Assembly: GCF_001654835.1 (NCBI RefSeq)
Contig: NZ_LXEP01000003.1
Coordinates: forward strand, 1-64,000
Length of the DNA stretch: 64,000 bases
DNA from: Buttiauxella gaviniae ATCC 51604
GTDB taxonomy: Bacteria; Pseudomonadota; Gammaproteobacteria; Enterobacterales; Enterobacteriaceae
Reading direction: 5' to 3'
Below, in pieces: positions 20,954-31,547 of the stretch (its first letter is position 1; the number at the start of each line of letters is the position of its first letter). The position numbers were made by a program, and so were the translations under genes. The notes under the pieces were generated by a model. It made no database searches, was not told the DNA's origin, and saw only the letters and a list, made by a program, of their open reading frames with translations.

Positions 20954-21180
20954 TATTTGTCTCTCCAGTTCGGATGTTCTGCGTCAAGGATCTGCTCCAG
21001 CGTCTGAATTCGTTCACGCATACGGCGTGATTCTTCAGTTAGCTGAGCCAGCCGCTGTTGCTCGCCTTGAGAAAGCTGCCCGCCATTCGCGGCACGGTTG
21101 TTGTAGTGCAACCACAGCCAGATGGGGGCGACAAACAACACAAATATGGTTAACGGAATGGCAAGAAAAAGCGCGCTCAT
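20953..21180 (-). CDS. pspB: Phage shock protein B
   Basis: PspB is a 75-residue single-span inner-membrane protein. The membrane helix (LAIPLTIFVLFVAPIWLWLH) is N-terminal, and a cytoplasmic coiled coil (RLAQLTEESRRMRERIQTLE) follows. It works with PspC as the stress sensor. The spacing of 62 bp to pspA and the overlap with pspC are the usual operon layout. Confidence 0.97.
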   Translation of the reverse strand: MSALFLAIPLTIFVLFVAPIWLWLHYNNRAANGGQLSQGEQQRLAQLTEESRRMRERIQTLEQILDAEHPNWRDK

Positions 21181-21242
21181 GTGTACTCCTTTTACAAGTC
21201 AGGCCAGCTGCGGCGCGCCATGCACGCCGCAGTTAAAGTGAA

Positions 21243-21914
21243 TTACCCACGTTCCTGGTTATTCATTTTAGCTTTCAGCGCAGCCAGCTGTTCGCTGATC
21301 TCGTCGTCGGCTTTCAGTTCAGCAAACTGTGAGTCGAGATTTTTCTGTTTGCCAAAGCTGTGGCTTTCCGCTTCTGATTCCATCTGGTCAATACGGCGCT
21401 CAAAAGATTCAAAACGAGCCATTGCTTCATCGATTTTGCCACTATCCAACTGGCGACGAACATCGCGTGAAGAAGAGGCTGCTTGATGGCGTAGCGTTAA
21501 CGCCTGCTGGCGCGCGCGGGTTTCGCTGAGTTTATTCTCAAGCTCACCAATCTCTTTTTTCATACGCGCCAGGGTTTCATCGACGTGCACCACTTCATCT
21601 TCCAGGGTGGCGATCAGGTCGGTCATTTTTTGTTTTTCGATCAATGCCGCACGTGCCAGATCTTCTTTATCTTTACGCAGTGCCAGTTCGGCTTTTTCCT
21701 GCCATTCGGCTTGCTGGGCGGTCGCTTGCTCTACACGACGGGAAAGCTGTTTCTTTTCAGCCAGCGCACGAGCCGAGGTGGAACGCACTTCAACGAGTGT
21801 GTCTTCCATTTCCTGAATCATCAGGCGCACCAACTTCTGTGGGTCTTCCGCTTTCTCAAGCAGTGAGTTGATGTTGGCATTCACGATGTCGGCAAAACGA
21901 GAAAAAATACCCAT
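21243..21914 (-). CDS. pspA: Phage shock protein A
   Basis: PspA is a peripheral membrane protein of the ESCRT-III/Vipp1 family. It binds and inhibits PspF in unstressed cells, and on damage it assembles on the inner membrane to maintain the proton-motive force. The 223-residue product is nearly all coiled coil, beginning [21 protein letters not shown], an amphipathic membrane-binding helix. It is the first gene of pspABCD, driven by the sigma-54 promoter at 21971-21990. Confidence 0.98.
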   Translation of the reverse strand: MGIFSRFADIVNANINSLLEKAEDPQKLVRLMIQEMEDTLVEVRSTSARALAEKKQLSRRVEQATAQQAEWQEKAELALRKDKEDLARAALIEKQKMTDLIATLEDEVVHVDETLARMKKEIGELENKLSETRARQQALTLRHQAASSSRDVRRQLDSGKIDEAMARFESFERRIDQMESEAESHSFGKQKNLDSQFAELKADDEISEQLAALKAKMNNQERG

Positions 21915-21970
21915 AATTCAATCCTCTTTAGTCATTATTTCAGGTGCCCGGCACCCAGCACGACAAGAAT

Positions 21971-21990
21971 ATTGCAAGCGGTGTGCCAAC
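21971..21990 (-). promoter_or_regulatory. Sigma-54 promoter of pspA
   Basis: On the minus strand GTTGGCACACCGCTTGCAAT contains the -24 TGGCAC and -12 TTGC elements with the required 5-base gap. It stands about 57 bp before the pspA start. The AT-rich DNA up to pspF (22000-22080) should hold the PspF enhancer sites and an IHF site, which I cannot place exactly. Confidence 0.93.
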
Positions 21991-22087
21991 TTTTTATCGC
22001 ATTGATTTTTAACTAAATTATTAAATTTGACTCATTATGCATAACGTTTATAGTGGTTATATTCACTAACTATTGGTTAATTTAATC

Positions 22088-23068
22088 ATGGCAGACAGCA
22101 AAGATAACCTGATTGGCGAAGCAAACAGCTTTCTTGAAGTGCTGGAACAAGTCTCCCGCCTGGCACCGTTAGAGAAACCCGTATTAGTGATTGGAGAGCG
22201 CGGAACAGGTAAAGAGTTGATTGCCAATCGCCTACACTTCCTTTCGCGCCGTTGGCAAGGACCGTTTATTTCCCTTAACTGCGCGGCACTCAACGACAAC
22301 TTGCTGGACTCAGAACTATTCGGGCATGAGGCTGGGGCTTTTACCGGCGCTCAGAAGCGCCATCCAGGCCGCTTTGAACGCGCCGACGGCGGTACGTTGT
22401 TTCTTGATGAACTGGCAACTGCACCCATGATGGTGCAGGAAAAACTTTTACGTGTCGTGGAATACGGTGAGCTTGAGCGTGTTGGCGGCAGCCAGCCGTT
22501 GCAGGTCAATGTGCGATTGGTTTGTGCGACCAACGCCGATCTGCCAAAACTTGCTGAAGAAGGGAAATTCCGCGCTGATTTGCTCGACCGTCTTGCTTTT
22601 GATGTAGTGAAACTGCCACCGCTGCGTGAGCGTCAAACCGATATCATGTTGATGGCTGAACATTTCGCGATCACCATGTGTCGCGAGTTGGGCTTGTCCT
22701 TCTTCCCGGGTTTTACCGAGCTAGCACAGTTAACACTGTTGAATTATGCCTGGCCGGGAAATATCCGCGAGCTAAAAAACGTGGTTGAGCGCTCTGTTTA
22801 CCGCCATGGCAACAGCGAGGAGCAGGTCGATGAAGTGATCCTCGATCCCTTTGCGCGTAAGCCCGCGCCTGGTGTGAAACACGAAGCGTCACAACTCTCG
22901 TTGCCGATGGATCTGCGCAAATGGCAAAACGAGCAGGAAAAAACGCTGGTGGAACAGAGTCTGGTGCAGGCGAAGTATAACCAACGAAAGGCCGCCGATT
23001 TGCTCGGTCTCACCTACCATCAGCTACGGGCATTGCTTAAAAAGCATGATGTGGTTCAGCCCGATTGA
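22088..23068 (+). CDS. pspF: Psp operon transcriptional activator PspF
   Basis: PspF is a sigma-54-dependent bacterial enhancer-binding protein that drives the psp genes and is inhibited by PspA. The 326-residue product has an AAA+ core without a regulatory receiver domain: Walker A GERGTGKE, sigma-54 contact loop GAFTGA, and a C-terminal Fis-like helix-turn-helix (QRKAADLLGLTYHQLRALLK). The ATG at 22088 (MADSKDNLIGEANSF) matches the family; the TTG at 22073 is less likely. It is divergent from pspA, so its own promoter overlaps the psp enhancer, which explains autoregulation. Confidence 0.97.
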   Translation: MADSKDNLIGEANSFLEVLEQVSRLAPLEKPVLVIGERGTGKELIANRLHFLSRRWQGPFISLNCAALNDNLLDSELFGHEAGAFTGAQKRHPGRFERADGGTLFLDELATAPMMVQEKLLRVVEYGELERVGGSQPLQVNVRLVCATNADLPKLAEEGKFRADLLDRLAFDVVKLPPLRERQTDIMLMAEHFAITMCRELGLSFFPGFTELAQLTLLNYAWPGNIRELKNVVERSVYRHGNSEEQVDEVILDPFARKPAPGVKHEASQLSLPMDLRKWQNEQEKTLVEQSLVQAKYNQRKAADLLGLTYHQLRALLKKHDVVQPD

Positions 23069-23130
23069 CTCTCTGTTTACGGTTTTCGCCATGCTACAAA
23101 AGCCGTAACTGACGCAAAAAACAGCATCCC

Positions 23131-23147
23131 CCTGCCTTTTTTGCAGG
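23131..23147 (+). terminator. Terminator after pspF
   Basis: A short stem CCTGC/GCAGG with a seven-base T-rich loop is followed by CTTTGTTT, 62 bp past the pspF stop. Confidence 0.45.
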
Positions 23148-23244
23148 CTTTGTTTAATAAAAAAGCAAAATAGCCTGACATATTTTGGGAAGCCCTACAG
23201 AGTGCGATACACTTTGGCTATCACCCGAGAAAACTCAAAAACTT

Positions 23245-24885
23245 ATGCGCGGAATTGTCTCCTCCCTGTTACTGGCGGTTAGCTGCCTGAGTGGCGCGGC
23301 ATTTGCTGCAACACCTGTTGAAAAGCCAGCTGATATCCGTAGCAGCGGATTTGTTTATTGTGTCAACGGTCAGGTCAATACCTTTAACCCGCAGATGGCT
23401 AGCGGTGGTTTGACTGTGGACACCCTTGCCGCACAGCTATACGACCGGTTGCTGGATGTTGATCCTTACACTTATCGCCTGATGCCAGAATTGGCCGAGA
23501 GCTGGGAAGTATTGGATAACGGTGCGACTTATCGTTTCCATTTACGCCCGAACGTTCAGTTCCAGACCACACCATGGTTTAAACCCACTCGCGCACTGAA
23601 TGCCGATGATGTGGTATTCAGCTTCCAACGAGTGTTTGATCGCAAACACCCATGGCATAACGTTAACGGCGGCAACTACCCTTACTTCGATAGCCTTCAG
23701 TTCCCTGATTCGGTAAAAAGCGTTCGCAAGCTTGATAGCAACACTGTTGAGTTCCGACTGGAAAAACCAGATGCCTCTTTCTTGTGGCATATGGCTACAC
23801 ATTACGCATCCGTGATGTCTGCAGAATATGCAGATCAACTGACTAAGGCCGACCGTCAGGAATTAATGGACCGTCAGCCGGTTGGCACAGGGCCATTCCA
23901 GATAAGTGAATATCGCGCGGGGCAATATATTCGCCTCGCACGCCATCCGAAATTCTGGCGCGGTGTTCCATTAATGCCACAAGTTGTTCTGGATTTGGGT
24001 TCAGGTGGTACAGGACGTTTATCGAAACTGATTACCGGCGAATGCGATGTGCTGGCCTATCCTGCAGCCAGTCAGCTGACAATTTTACGTGATGATCCGC
24101 GACTGCGTCTTACTTTGCGTCCGGGAATGAACATCGCTTATCTGGCGTTTAATACCAACAAAGCACCATTAAATAACCCAGCAGTACGTCATGCTCTGGC
24201 GCTGGCCATTAACAACCAACGCCTGATGCAGTCGATTTACTACGGTACAGCCGAAACAGCCGCTTCTATTTTGCCTCGTGCTTCCTGGGCTTATGACAGT
24301 GACTCCAAAATTACCGAATACAACCCGCAGAAAGCTCGCCAGCAATTAAAAGCGCTTGGACTTAACAACCTGGAGTTGCGTCTATGGGTACCGACTAGTT
24401 CTCAGGCATGGAACCCAAGCCCTCTGAAAACGGCAGAGCTTATCCAGGCTGACATGGCGCAAATTGGGGTGAAGGTGATTATTGTTCCTGTCGAAGGCCG
24501 CTTCCAGGAAGCTCGCTTAATGGATATGAACCACGACTTAACGCTTGCAGGTTGGGCAACAGACAGTAACGACCCTGATAGTTTCTTCCGCCCCATGCTT
24601 AGTTGCGCCGCTATCCGATCGCAGACCAACTATGCTCGTTGGTGTGACCCTAAATTTGATGAAGTGCTGCAAAAAGCGTTGTCGTCACAGCAACTGGCCT
24701 CACGCATCGAAGCTTACCGCGAGGCTCAGGACATTCTGGCCGAACAATTGCCCGTGCTACCACTGGCGTCATCACTGCGCTTGCAAGCCTATCGCTACGA
24801 CATTAAAGGGCTGGTGCTAAGTCCGTTTGGTAATGCATCGTTTGCGGGTGTTTCCCGCGAGAATGTTGAGGTGAAAAAACCATGA
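23245..24885 (+). CDS. sapA: SapA periplasmic binding protein
   Basis: SapA is the solute-binding part of the SapABCDF ABC transporter, linked to antimicrobial-peptide resistance, haem or putrescine handling and to potassium uptake through SapD. The 546-residue precursor has a signal peptide ([16 protein letters not shown]) and the complete SBP_bac_5 fold. The ATG at 23245 was chosen because it starts this signal peptide; a longer frame from 23185 adds 20 unlikely residues. The stop overlaps sapB by 4 bp. It is first in a tightly coupled five-gene operon. Confidence 0.96.
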   Translation: MRGIVSSLLLAVSCLSGAAFAATPVEKPADIRSSGFVYCVNGQVNTFNPQMASGGLTVDTLAAQLYDRLLDVDPYTYRLMPELAESWEVLDNGATYRFHLRPNVQFQTTPWFKPTRALNADDVVFSFQRVFDRKHPWHNVNGGNYPYFDSLQFPDSVKSVRKLDSNTVEFRLEKPDASFLWHMATHYASVMSAEYADQLTKADRQELMDRQPVGTGPFQISEYRAGQYIRLARHPKFWRGVPLMPQVVLDLGSGGTGRLSKLITGECDVLAYPAASQLTILRDDPRLRLTLRPGMNIAYLAFNTNKAPLNNPAVRHALALAINNQRLMQSIYYGTAETAASILPRASWAYDSDSKITEYNPQKARQQLKALGLNNLELRLWVPTSSQAWNPSPLKTAELIQADMAQIGVKVIIVPVEGRFQEARLMDMNHDLTLAGWATDSNDPDSFFRPMLSCAAIRSQTNYARWCDPKFDEVLQKALSSQQLASRIEAYREAQDILAEQLPVLPLASSLRLQAYRYDIKGLVLSPFGNASFAGVSRENVEVKKP

Positions 24886-25847
24886 TTATTTACACTCTTC
24901 GCCGCATATTATTGCTGCTGGTGACGCTGTTTTTTCTGACCTTTATCGGCTTTAGCCTCAACTATTTTACCCCTCATGCCCCGCTGCAAGGTGCATCACT
25001 GTGGAATGCGTGGGTTTTCTGGTTTGAAAGTATTATGCACTGGGATTTCGGCGTATCGAGCATTAACGGTCAGTCGATTAATGAACAGCTGCGTATTGTT
25101 TTCCCTGCCACCATGGAACTATGTATCCTGGCATTTGGCCTGGCATTACTGATAGGTATTCCGGTAGGAATGCTGGCCGGTATTATGCGCAATAAGTGGC
25201 AAGACCGGCTGATAAGCGCTCTGGCACTGGTTGGTTTTTCTATTCCTGTATTCTGGTTAGCCCTGCTGCTAACAATGTTTTTCTCGCTCACATTAGGCTG
25301 GTTGCCAGTTTCCGGGCGCTTTGATTTGCTTTATGAAGTGAAATCAGTGACTGGCTTTGCGCTGGTTGATGCCTGGCTATCGGACTCCCCTTATCGTGAA
25401 GAGATGATCGTCAGCGCCATACGTCACATGGTGCTGCCAGTGGTGGCATTAGCCGTGGCGCCGACCACTGAAGTGGTGCGTCTGATGCGTATAAGCACCA
25501 TTGAAGTGTTTGACCAAAACTACATTAAAGCAGCAGCAACCCGTGGTTTATCACGCCTGACAATTCTTCATCGTCATGTGCTACACAACGCGTTGCCTCC
25601 GGTCATTCCACGCCTCGGCCTGCAATTCTCAACCATGTTAACTCTGGCGATGATCACTGAAGTTGTGTTCAGTTGGCCGGGCCTTGGGCGCTGGCTTATC
25701 AACGCAATTCGCCAACAAGACTACACGGCCATTTCTGCTGGCGTGATGGTCATTGGCTCATTGGTAATCATCGTGAACGTTATCTCCGATATTTTGGGTG
25801 CCATGGCAAACCCTCTGACACATAAGGAATGGTATGCCTTACGATAG
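24882..25847 (+). CDS. sapB: SapB ABC transporter permease
   Basis: SapB is an inner-membrane permease with six hydrophobic segments, 321 residues, of the DppB/OppB type. The permease motif contacting the ATPases is in the cytoplasmic loop [20 protein letters not shown] (the EAA loop). It overlaps sapA by 4 bp and sapC by 14 bp, so all are coupled. It pairs with SapC in the same complex. Confidence 0.97.
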   Translation: MIIYTLRRILLLLVTLFFLTFIGFSLNYFTPHAPLQGASLWNAWVFWFESIMHWDFGVSSINGQSINEQLRIVFPATMELCILAFGLALLIGIPVGMLAGIMRNKWQDRLISALALVGFSIPVFWLALLLTMFFSLTLGWLPVSGRFDLLYEVKSVTGFALVDAWLSDSPYREEMIVSAIRHMVLPVVALAVAPTTEVVRLMRISTIEVFDQNYIKAAATRGLSRLTILHRHVLHNALPPVIPRLGLQFSTMLTLAMITEVVFSWPGLGRWLINAIRQQDYTAISAGVMVIGSLVIIVNVISDILGAMANPLTHKEWYALR

Positions 25848-26724
25848 CGTCTATCGCGAGAAGCGCCCGCCGAGCACTCTGCGCCTGACATGGCGAAAAT
25901 TTTACGGCGATACTACGGCAATGATCGGCCTATATGGTTGTGGCGCTTTGGTACTGCTGTGCATTTTTGGCGGTGTTTTTGCGCCCTACGGCATCGACCA
26001 ACAGTTCCTGGGTTATCAACTGTTACCGCCTTCATGGTCACGCTATGGCGATGTCTCTTTCTTCCTGGGTACAGATGACCTGGGGCGTGATGTATTAAGC
26101 CGTCTGTTAAGCGGTGCCGCACCAACAGTTGGCGGAGCGTTTGTCGTTACGCTTGCGGCAGCAGTATTTGGCATTATTCTGGGCGTGTTTGCCGGTTCAA
26201 CACATGGCCTTCGCTCTGCTGTGCTCAATCATATTCTCGATACGCTGCTGTCTATTCCGTCGCTGCTGCTGGCAATTATTGTCGTGGCATTTGTTGGGCC
26301 ACATTTGTTGCACGCTATGTTTGCCGTGTGGCTCGCCCTGCTGCCGCGTATGGTGCGTTCTGTTTATAGCGCCGTACACGACGAACTGGAAAAAGATTAC
26401 GTGGTTGCCGCACGCCTTGATGGTGCATCAACACTGAATATTCTGTGGTTTGCGGTAATGCCTAATACGGCGGCGATTCTGGTTACTGAGATTACCCGCG
26501 CACTCTCGATGGCGATTCTAGATATTGCTGCACTAGGGTTTTTGGACCTTGGGGCGCAACTCCCATCACCGGAATGGGGCTCGATGCTGGGTGACGCACT
26601 GGAGTTGATTTATGTCGCTCCGTGGACAGTAATGTTGCCCGGAGTGGCTATCATGATCAGTGTGTTGCTGGTCAACCTGCTGGGCGACGGTTTACGCCGC
26701 GCAATCAATGCGGGGGTGCAATAA
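25834..26724 (+). CDS. sapC: SapC ABC transporter permease
   Basis: SapC is the second inner-membrane permease, 296 residues, of the DppC/OppC type with a short cytoplasmic N-terminus and about six helices. The EAA-type loop reads [19 protein letters not shown]. The conserved [19 protein letters not shown] near residue 75 marks the OppC family. Its stop TAA overlaps the sapD ATG by one base. Confidence 0.97.
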   Translation: MPYDSVYREKRPPSTLRLTWRKFYGDTTAMIGLYGCGALVLLCIFGGVFAPYGIDQQFLGYQLLPPSWSRYGDVSFFLGTDDLGRDVLSRLLSGAAPTVGGAFVVTLAAAVFGIILGVFAGSTHGLRSAVLNHILDTLLSIPSLLLAIIVVAFVGPHLLHAMFAVWLALLPRMVRSVYSAVHDELEKDYVVAARLDGASTLNILWFAVMPNTAAILVTEITRALSMAILDIAALGFLDLGAQLPSPEWGSMLGDALELIYVAPWTVMLPGVAIMISVLLVNLLGDGLRRAINAGVQ

Positions 26725-27716
26725 TGCCATTACTTGATATTCGTAACCTGACCATCGAGTTTATGACTTCCGAGGGTTGGGTAAAAGCCGTCGACCGCGT
26801 CAGTATGACTCTGAATGAAGGTGAAATTCGCGGTTTAGTGGGCGAGTCCGGTTCAGGAAAGAGTCTGATTGCAAAAGCGATTTGCGGCGTCACCAAAGAC
26901 AACTGGCGCATCACCGCCGACCGTATGCGGTTTGATGATATCGATCTACTACGTCTGAGTTCACGCGAGCGTCGTCGCCTGGTCGGCCACAACGTTTCGA
27001 TGATTTTCCAGGAACCGCAGTCGTGTCTGGACCCATCAGAACGAGTCGGTCGTCAGTTGATGCAAAATATTCCCAGCTGGACCTATAAAGGCCGCTGGTG
27101 GAAACGATTTGGCTGGCGCAAACGCCGGGCCATTGAGTTGTTACATCGCGTGGGGATTAAAGATCATAAAGATGCGATGCGTAGCTATCCCTACGAGCTA
27201 ACTGACGGTGAATGTCAAAAGGTGATGATAGCCATTGCTTTGGCAAACCAACCGCGTTTGTTGATTGCGGATGAACCAACCAACGCGATGGAACCAACCA
27301 CGCAACTGCAAATTTTCAAACTACTGACGCGGTTAAATCAGTACAACAACACCACCATTTTGCTTATTAGCCATGACTTGCAGATGCTGAGCAAATGGGC
27401 CGATAAAATTAACGTCATGTATTGTGGGCAAACCGTGGAAAGCGCAACCAGTGAAGAGCTGATTGCCACCCCGCACCACCCTTATACACAGGCGCTTATC
27501 CGCGCAATCCCTGATTTTGGCAGTCCGATGCCGCATAAAAGCCGACTCAATACCATGCCTGGTGCGATTCCTTTACTGGAACAGTTGCCGATGGGGTGCC
27601 GACTGGGGCCTCGCTGCCCTTACGCACAGCGTGAATGTATTGAAACACCTCGCTTGATGGGGGCAAAGACACATCTTTATGCCTGTCACTTCCCGCTGAA
27701 TATGGAGAGTCAGTAA
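26724..27716 (+). CDS. sapD: SapD ABC transporter ATPase
   Basis: SapD is a cytoplasmic ATPase subunit of 330 residues. In E. coli it also supports the TrkH and TrkG potassium systems. Walker A is GESGSGKS and Walker B ends LLIADEPT. The ABC signature is the variant LTDGE instead of LSGGQ, as known for SapD. A C-terminal oligopeptide-transporter domain carries Cys residues (RCPYAQREC). The ATG at 26724 is the family start; the frame open from 26622 is an artefact within sapC. Confidence 0.97.
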   Translation: MPLLDIRNLTIEFMTSEGWVKAVDRVSMTLNEGEIRGLVGESGSGKSLIAKAICGVTKDNWRITADRMRFDDIDLLRLSSRERRRLVGHNVSMIFQEPQSCLDPSERVGRQLMQNIPSWTYKGRWWKRFGWRKRRAIELLHRVGIKDHKDAMRSYPYELTDGECQKVMIAIALANQPRLLIADEPTNAMEPTTQLQIFKLLTRLNQYNNTTILLISHDLQMLSKWADKINVMYCGQTVESATSEELIATPHHPYTQALIRAIPDFGSPMPHKSRLNTMPGAIPLLEQLPMGCRLGPRCPYAQRECIETPRLMGAKTHLYACHFPLNMESQ

Positions 27717-28522
27717 TGGCTGAAACGCTGCTCGAAGTTCGTAATTTAAGTAAAACGTTTCGCTATCGAACTGGCTTGTTCCAGCGTCAGCATGTTGACG
27801 CCGTTAAACCACTGAGTTTCACTCTGCGTGAAAAACAGACACTGGCGGTTATCGGTGAGAATGGGTCAGGAAAGTCGACACTTGCAAAAATGCTTGCCGG
27901 GATGGTTGAGCCAACCACTGGCGAAGTGCTAATTAATGATCATTTGCTGCGGTACGGTGACTATACCTACCGAAGCCAGCATATCCGCATGATTTTCCAG
28001 GACCCGAGCACCTCGTTGAACCCGCGCCAGCGTATTTCGCAGATCCTCGATTTCCCGCTGCGCCTGAATACCGACCTTGAGCCGGAAGCACGTCACAAGC
28101 AAATTATTGAAACGCTGAGAATGGTCGGTTTGCTTCCCGATCACGCCAGCTACTACCCGCATATGCTGGCTCCAGGGCAGAAACAGCGTCTGGGTTTGGC
28201 GCGCGCGTTAATCCTGCGCCCGAAAGTGATTATTGCCGACGAAGCGCTGGCATCTCTTGATATGTCGATGCGTTCGCAATTGATTAACCTGATGCTTGAA
28301 TTGCAGGAGAAACAGGGCATTGCCTATATCTATGTGACTCAGCATATCGGCATGATGAAACACATCAGCGATAAAGTGATTGTGATGCATCAGGGCGAAG
28401 TCGTTGAGCGTGGCAGCACCGCTGAAGTTCTTGCCTCCCCGCTTCATGACCTAACCAAACGCCTGATCGCCAGCCATTTCGGTGAAGCGTTAACAGCAGA
28501 TGCGTGGCGAAAAGATCGATAA
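27716..28522 (+). CDS. sapF: SapF ABC transporter ATPase
   Basis: SapF is the partner ATPase, 268 residues. Walker A is GENGSGKS, the signature is the unusual LAPGQKQR, and Walker B is VIIADEAL. Its start overlaps the sapD stop by one base (TAATG). It completes the operon and is followed by a strong convergent terminator. Confidence 0.97.
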   Translation: MAETLLEVRNLSKTFRYRTGLFQRQHVDAVKPLSFTLREKQTLAVIGENGSGKSTLAKMLAGMVEPTTGEVLINDHLLRYGDYTYRSQHIRMIFQDPSTSLNPRQRISQILDFPLRLNTDLEPEARHKQIIETLRMVGLLPDHASYYPHMLAPGQKQRLGLARALILRPKVIIADEALASLDMSMRSQLINLMLELQEKQGIAYIYVTQHIGMMKHISDKVIVMHQGEVVERGSTAEVLASPLHDLTKRLIASHFGEALTADAWRKDR

Positions 28523-28532
28523 AGCCAACATA

Positions 28533-28569
28533 TTAAGGGTGGATGCCGTTCGCGAAGAGCCACCCTTAA
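28533..28569. terminator. Bidirectional terminator after sapF
   Basis: TTAAGGGTGG pairs perfectly with CCACCCTTAA around a 17-base loop. It separates sapF from the convergent gene that ends at 28574. Confidence 0.7.
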
Positions 28570-28573
28570 CACG

Positions 28574-28981
28574 TTATTTTTTCGCTTCAACATAGCGAGC
28601 AAAATTATCCAGGATAGCCTGCCAGCCATTCTTCTGATGCTCGATGGGGTATTGAGTATCAGGGTCAAACTCTAGATATACCTTCACACCGCCCTCCTGC
28701 TCCGTAAATTCGACTTTCGCTTCGCGGTCACCAAAAGTGTATTCAATCAATTTATTCGGAATGATGTTCGTATAAACACCTGCAAAATCAAACCCCATAC
28801 TGCCGTCCTTCGCTTCCATTCGTGACGAAAACTTACCTCCGGGCTTTAAATCCACCTCCGCATTGACGGTATGCCAGTCTGCCGAAGCAGTATTCCATTT
28901 TTCAATATCTTGGGGGTGATTGTAGGTATTCCAGACTTGCTCAATGGGTGCATGAACCTGTGTTTCAATAGTGATTTTCAT
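28574..28981 (-). CDS. SRPBCC/AHSA1-family (START-like) protein
   Basis: This 135-residue cytosolic protein has the helix-grip fold of the AHSA1/polyketide-cyclase-like group (HAPIEQVWNTYNHPQDIEKW, then GFDFAGVYTNI, and the end NGWQAILDNFARYVE). Members bind small hydrophobic ligands; some assist Hsp90, but in bacteria the role is usually unknown. GGAG lies a few bases before two adjacent ATG codons; the second was taken. It sits between sapF and fabI, where E. coli has other or no genes, so it is probably a lineage-specific insertion. Confidence 0.8.
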   Translation of the reverse strand: MKITIETQVHAPIEQVWNTYNHPQDIEKWNTASADWHTVNAEVDLKPGGKFSSRMEAKDGSMGFDFAGVYTNIIPNKLIEYTFGDREAKVEFTEQEGGVKVYLEFDPDTQYPIEHQKNGWQAILDNFARYVEAKK

Positions 28982-29267
28982 CATTTATCTCCGGTGATTA
29001 TGTTTCCAGGCAAGTGCGAATTAACACCCTAAAACATAGTATCCATCAGGCATGTCGGCAATGCGTCTACCACGACCGCCACACAACCATCTGTTCAGAC
29101 CTCTGGTGACACGATAACCAGTCGTCCGGCGTAAGAAAAATAACCTGACACAACAGGCGTTGAGTGGGATATAATTTCACTTTCGTGTTGAAAAATTGTG
29201 ACTAGTCATCGTCAACTTGATGATTATAAAGTCATAAAATTAGCAGAAACTATAAGGATTCAAAGCT

Positions 29268-30059
29268 ATGGGTTTTCTTACCGGTAAACGCATTCTGATC
29301 ACTGGCGTCGCCAGTAAACTCTCCATTGCCTACGGTATCGCACAGGCTATGCACCGCGAAGGTGCTGAACTGGCTTTCACTTACCAGAATGAAAAACTGA
29401 AAGGCCGTGTGGAAGGGTTTGCTGCAGATCTGGGTTCAAGCCTGGTTCTGCCGTGCGACGTTGCAGAAGATGCGAGCATCGAAGCGATGTTTGCTGAGCT
29501 TGCGAAAAGCTGGCCGAAATTTGACGGTTTTGTTCACTCTATCGGTTTCGCACCTGGCGACCAGTTAGATGGCGACTACGTGAATGCGGTTACCCGTGAA
29601 GGCTTCAAAATTGCTCACGACATCAGCTCCTACAGCTTTGTTGCGATGGCAAAAGTTTGCCGTGAAATGCTCAATTCAGGTTCAGCACTGCTGACTCTGT
29701 CTTACCTGGGTGCAGAACGCGCTATCCCTAACTACAACGTTATGGGTCTGGCTAAAGCATCTCTGGAAGCTAACGTGCGCTATATGGCAAACGCGATGGG
29801 TCCAGAAGGTGTGCGTGTGAACGGTATCTCTGCTGGCCCAATCCGTACTCTGGCGGCATCCGGCATCAAAGATTTCCGTAAAATGCTGGCACATTGCGAA
29901 GCGGTTACCCCGATTCGCCGCACTGTGACCATCGAAGATGTGGGTAACTCCGCAGCGTTCCTGTGTTCTGACCTCTCTGCTGGTATCTCTGGCGAAGTGG
30001 TACACGTTGACGGCGGTTTCAGCATCGCAGCAATGAACGAACTGGAACTGAAAGACTAA
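29268..30059 (+). CDS. fabI: Enoyl-[acyl-carrier-protein] reductase FabI
   Basis: FabI performs the last NADH-dependent step of each cycle of fatty acid elongation and is the target of triclosan and isoniazid-like drugs. The 263-residue product has the family Rossmann motif [14 protein letters not shown], active-site Tyr146 and Tyr156 and Lys163 ([19 protein letters not shown]). Gly93 is present, so the common resistance substitution at that position is absent. A TAAGGA site precedes the ATG. The gene is monocistronic. Confidence 0.98.
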   Translation: MGFLTGKRILITGVASKLSIAYGIAQAMHREGAELAFTYQNEKLKGRVEGFAADLGSSLVLPCDVAEDASIEAMFAELAKSWPKFDGFVHSIGFAPGDQLDGDYVNAVTREGFKIAHDISSYSFVAMAKVCREMLNSGSALLTLSYLGAERAIPNYNVMGLAKASLEANVRYMANAMGPEGVRVNGISAGPIRTLAASGIKDFRKMLAHCEAVTPIRRTVTIEDVGNSAAFLCSDLSAGISGEVVHVDGGFSIAAMNELELKD

Positions 30060-30074
30060 TTCGGTTCATCACGT

Positions 30075-30094
30075 GGGCAGGCGTCTGTCTGCCC
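30075..30094 (+). terminator. Hairpin after fabI
   Basis: GGGCAG pairs with CTGCCC 15 bases after the fabI stop; no long T-run follows, so it may be weak. Confidence 0.45.
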
Positions 30095-30286
30095 CGTTAA
30101 CACCCTCGCCTCACCCACAATCTTGCCTGTTAATTCTGAAATTCCTCTCGTAGTTATACTTTTCCGATATTTATTATCACCGATCATTCTTTTGTCACCT
30201 CCCGCGCTTACGCCAGGATAAAGCAGCAAACCAGGCCGTCAGGTGTTTTCCCCCGGGCTTGTAAACTCTTTGACCAAGGAATGACC

Positions 30287-31447
30287 ATGGAACAACGCCG
30301 AATCTCAGGCAAAGGCCACTGGTACCATGAAACCCAGTCCAGCCGTAACGATGCCGCCGTGCTTCCGTTAGTTCCCGAAGCCGCGTTTCTCGAAGATCGT
30401 TTTTTACTTGATTTGAACCTTAGCGCTGACCAGCTCACCTCTGAGTACGCATGGCTTTCGGCTGCACGTGATATCAGTGAATGTTTGTTGCCTGAAAACA
30501 GCCCTGTGACCCGCTTACATACGCTGAGTTGCTATGACCGCCTGAGTACAGCGCTCACTGTCGCACAGGTCTACGGTGTTCAGCGTCTTTGCAATCATTA
30601 TGCGGCCCGACTGGCCCCCCAACCTGGGCCTGACTCATCGCGCGAAAGCAACCGTCGTCTGACGCAAATCACCCAATACGCCCGCCAGTTGGCCAGTCAA
30701 CCGACGCTGATTGATGATGTCTCGCGTCAGCAACTTGATGAGGTTGCTCTTTCAGTAAATGACATGGTGACATTTAACCAATTGATTGGCTTTATCGGGT
30801 TTCAGGCTCGCGTAATTGCAATTTTCCAGGCACTACAAAGTTTACCTGTGCGCTGGCTACCCGGGCTTGATACGCAGCAGGATGCCCCTACCGAGTTATT
30901 CCTTGATGGCGACAAGCAGTGGCAACCGGGTTTACCTGAAGTTGAGCCACGCTACGCAAACACACTGCAATTGGATGTACACAACGACTGCCTACCGCAA
31001 AATATCTTGCAAGGGATGAGTTGGCTGCTGCTTCACGATGCCACGGCATTTTCCCTATTCGGCCAGATAACTCATTTAATGCTCCCTCCGAGTGCTCAAG
31101 CCTGTGATGATCAGATTTTGGTTGGTCTGTTGACCGCACGTATTAACGGAAGCGTCAGTTGCTTTACGGATTTTGCAAAAGCATGGCGTGGTGAAAGTGG
31201 TTTACCTGAAGCAATGCGCAACGGTGAAAGAGCGATACAAGCCTGGAGCCATAACCGTCCACGTGAACGCGCGATAATCCATGCTGTCCGCGTATTAACT
31301 CGCGCACCTGGAAGTTTTAGCGCAGCCCAGCTTCAACTTTTATTCGAACAGGGTTTTAGCGAAGGTGAAGCTTTGCAATTACTGGTGAGTTCAGGGTTGT
31401 ACGGCTGGCTAAACCGATTGAAAATTGGACTTGGCAATAATCGCTAG
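30287..31447 (+). CDS. yciW: YciW, putative oxidoreductase of the CMD-like fold
   Basis: This 386-residue protein is made of two helical halves that resemble the alkylhydroperoxidase/carboxymuconolactone-decarboxylase fold (FNQLIGFIGFQARVIAIFQAL). In E. coli it is controlled by CysB and has been linked to cysteine or sulfur metabolism, but no reaction is established. The ATG at 30287 (MEQRRISGKGHWYHET) matches the family start and has AAGGA upstream; an ATG two codons earlier is the alternative. It lies in its usual place between fabI and rnb. Confidence 0.9.
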   Translation: MEQRRISGKGHWYHETQSSRNDAAVLPLVPEAAFLEDRFLLDLNLSADQLTSEYAWLSAARDISECLLPENSPVTRLHTLSCYDRLSTALTVAQVYGVQRLCNHYAARLAPQPGPDSSRESNRRLTQITQYARQLASQPTLIDDVSRQQLDEVALSVNDMVTFNQLIGFIGFQARVIAIFQALQSLPVRWLPGLDTQQDAPTELFLDGDKQWQPGLPEVEPRYANTLQLDVHNDCLPQNILQGMSWLLLHDATAFSLFGQITHLMLPPSAQACDDQILVGLLTARINGSVSCFTDFAKAWRGESGLPEAMRNGERAIQAWSHNRPRERAIIHAVRVLTRAPGSFSAAQLQLLFEQGFSEGEALQLLVSSGLYGWLNRLKIGLGNNR

Positions 31448-31462
31448 ACATTGATAGCACGT

Positions 31463-31493
31463 GCCTTTGCGGCAAACAGCGCTTGCCGCAAAG
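31463..31493 (+). terminator. Strong hairpin after yciW
   Basis: CCTTTGCGGCAA pairs perfectly over 12 bp with TTGCCGCAAAGG around a seven-base loop. It is 15 bases after the yciW stop and 55 before rnb. Confidence 0.7.
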
Positions 31494-31547
31494 GGTGGTT
31501 TCGCGTAAAACTGTCAGCCGCTCTTTTGGCCACGAAAACTAAAAAAT

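Noticed and set aside
26622..26723. Longer start for sapD inside sapC
   Set aside because: The ATG at 26724 overlaps the sapC stop by one base, as in E. coli, and the extension does not resemble an ABC ATPase N-terminus.
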